Shown here piece after piece: positions 63,499 through 64,000 of a stretch of 64,000 nt of DNA. Under the pieces are notes generated by a model. That model ran no database searches, was not told the DNA's origin, and worked only from the letters and a program-made list of their open reading frames with translations. The DNA comes from Pseudomonas sp. UMAB-08 (GTDB taxonomy: Bacteria; Pseudomonadota; Gammaproteobacteria; Pseudomonadales; Pseudomonadaceae), in NCBI RefSeq assembly GCF_900095225.1, contig NZ_LT607423.1:82823-146822 (forward strand). The letters run 5' to 3'. The position numbers and the translations under genes are program-made. Each line of letters opens with the position of its first letter. Position 1 is the stretch's first letter.

Positions 63499-64000
63499 AT
63501 GCCTCAAGCAGTTTTTCGCAACTTGGCGGATCGCTGAGAGTGCGCCCCGGTCAGCAACCGGCGATCATTGGCAGTCGGCCATTGCTCGCCGCCCGGCTGT
63601 TGCGAGGCCAGCCACCCGAGGCCGCAGCCCAACGACTGCCTCTGCTCTACAGCCTGTGCGGTCAGGCCCATCGTTTGACTGCACAACTGGCCATCAGCGC
63701 AGCATTGCAGGGCCAGACGAACACCCACGTAGCCGCCAGCCAGGCGTTGCTGGCAGAAACTCGCCGTGAACACTTGCGACGCGTCTTGCTGGACTGGCCG
63801 CCGCTGCTCGACCCAGGCGCTCCGCGCCCCTCTCCAGGGGAACTGCGCGCGTGGGATCAGGCACCCGAAACGGCCATGACTTTCTGGCTTGGCGGCCCGA
63901 TACGCGCCTGGCTACAGCAGTGGGAAGACGACCCTCATCACGCCTTGCTGGAATGGACCGAGCGCAACGAACACTGGCTGAGCCGCATGCTTGCCAACTG
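63495..64000 (+). CDS. hoxV: HoxV/HupK scaffold protein, 3' truncated by the window
   Basis: The frame opens at ATG 63495, overlapping hoxT by ATGA, and stays open to the window end (168 residues visible). The protein begins MNASSSFSQLGG, and near residues 50-60 reads LLYSLCGQAHR, a degenerate version of the large-subunit L1 motif (RICGVCTGCHA). HoxV/HupK proteins are catalytically dead relatives of the large subunit that act as a scaffold for the Fe(CN)2CO group. Gene order (hoxT then hoxV) supports this. hypA-type genes would be expected after it. Confidence 0.88.
   Translation, partial: MNASSSFSQLGGSLRVRPGQQPAIIGSRPLLAARLLRGQPPEAAAQRLPLLYSLCGQAHRLTAQLAISAALQGQTNTHVAASQALLAETRREHLRRVLLDWPPLLDPGAPRPSPGELRAWDQAPETAMTFWLGGPIRAWLQQWEDDPHHALLEWTERNEHWLSRMLAN

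Overview
The window is chromosomal DNA from a Pseudomonas, most likely of the fluorescens lineage. The evidence is the gene content and order csiV, nagZ-psrA-lexA-sulA-topA-fadAB-usp-uup-slt, a gene order I recall from pseudomonad chromosomes. It is supported by a Pseudomonas-type REP element, the bkd operon with a divergent bkdR, and uniformly GC-rich third codon positions. No rRNA, tRNA, CRISPR array or insertion sequence was recognised.

Region 1 (1-24.2 kb) is largely core genome: the end of csiV, a SWIM/SNF2 helicase, a methylthio-nucleoside phosphorylase, nagZ, the lipid-responsive repressor psrA (two abutting PsrA-type boxes), lexA-sulA (two tandem SOS boxes), two small conserved proteins, topA, a DUF1653 protein, the fadBA beta-oxidation operon, usp, uup, slt, a MOSC protein, cheV (with a sigma-28 promoter), a small protein resembling a degenerate Hpt domain, and a YegS-like lipid kinase. 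A structured intergenic stretch downstream of the fadBA promoter side ends in a good terminator and may encode a small RNA.

Region 2 (24.2-44 kb) is accessory. It holds a pslA-pslB-like exopolysaccharide pair without the rest of a psl operon, a VOC protein, a Fic protein with a class II inhibitory motif, a LysR regulator divergent from a DHA2-type MFS pump and a GyrI-like protein, and a 0.5 kb non-coding block of dispersed-repeat character. Next comes an aldaric-acid cluster (garK, cdaR, a FadR-type gudR, gudP, gudD) with FadR-type operators. It is followed by a DUF1345 membrane protein, a D-2-hydroxyacid dehydrogenase, a GNAT, an FNT channel, the decayed tail of a sigma-54 activator, and another MFS transporter.

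Region 3 (44-49.8 kb) is the branched-chain keto-acid dehydrogenase operon bkdA1-bkdA2-bkdB-lpdV, divergent from the Lrp-type regulator bkdR across a perfect 19-bp palindrome.

Region 4 (49.8-64 kb) is the most distinctive part: a hydrogen-oxidation locus in the order hoxA-hoxB-hoxC-hoxJ-hoxN then hoxK-hoxG-hoxZ-hoxM-hoxL-hoxO-hoxQ-hoxR-hoxT-hoxV, cut at the window end inside hoxV. It encodes an H2-sensing regulatory [NiFe]-hydrogenase (HoxBC), its histidine kinase (HoxJ), an NtrC-type regulator (HoxA), a nickel permease (HoxN) and a membrane-bound, oxygen-tolerant uptake hydrogenase with its maturation set. Diagnostic residues match the Ralstonia eutropha (Cupriavidus necator) proteins position for position: six proximal-cluster cysteines in HoxK, V77/L125 in HoxG, and I62/F110 in HoxC. 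Near-identical -24/-12 sigma-54 promoters precede hoxN and hoxK, so the predicted circuit is H2 -> HoxBC -> HoxJ -> HoxA + RpoN -> nickel uptake and hydrogenase. The system itself is a known type. What is unusual is its arrangement (sensory genes upstream, hoxN in the middle) and its presence in a Pseudomonas.
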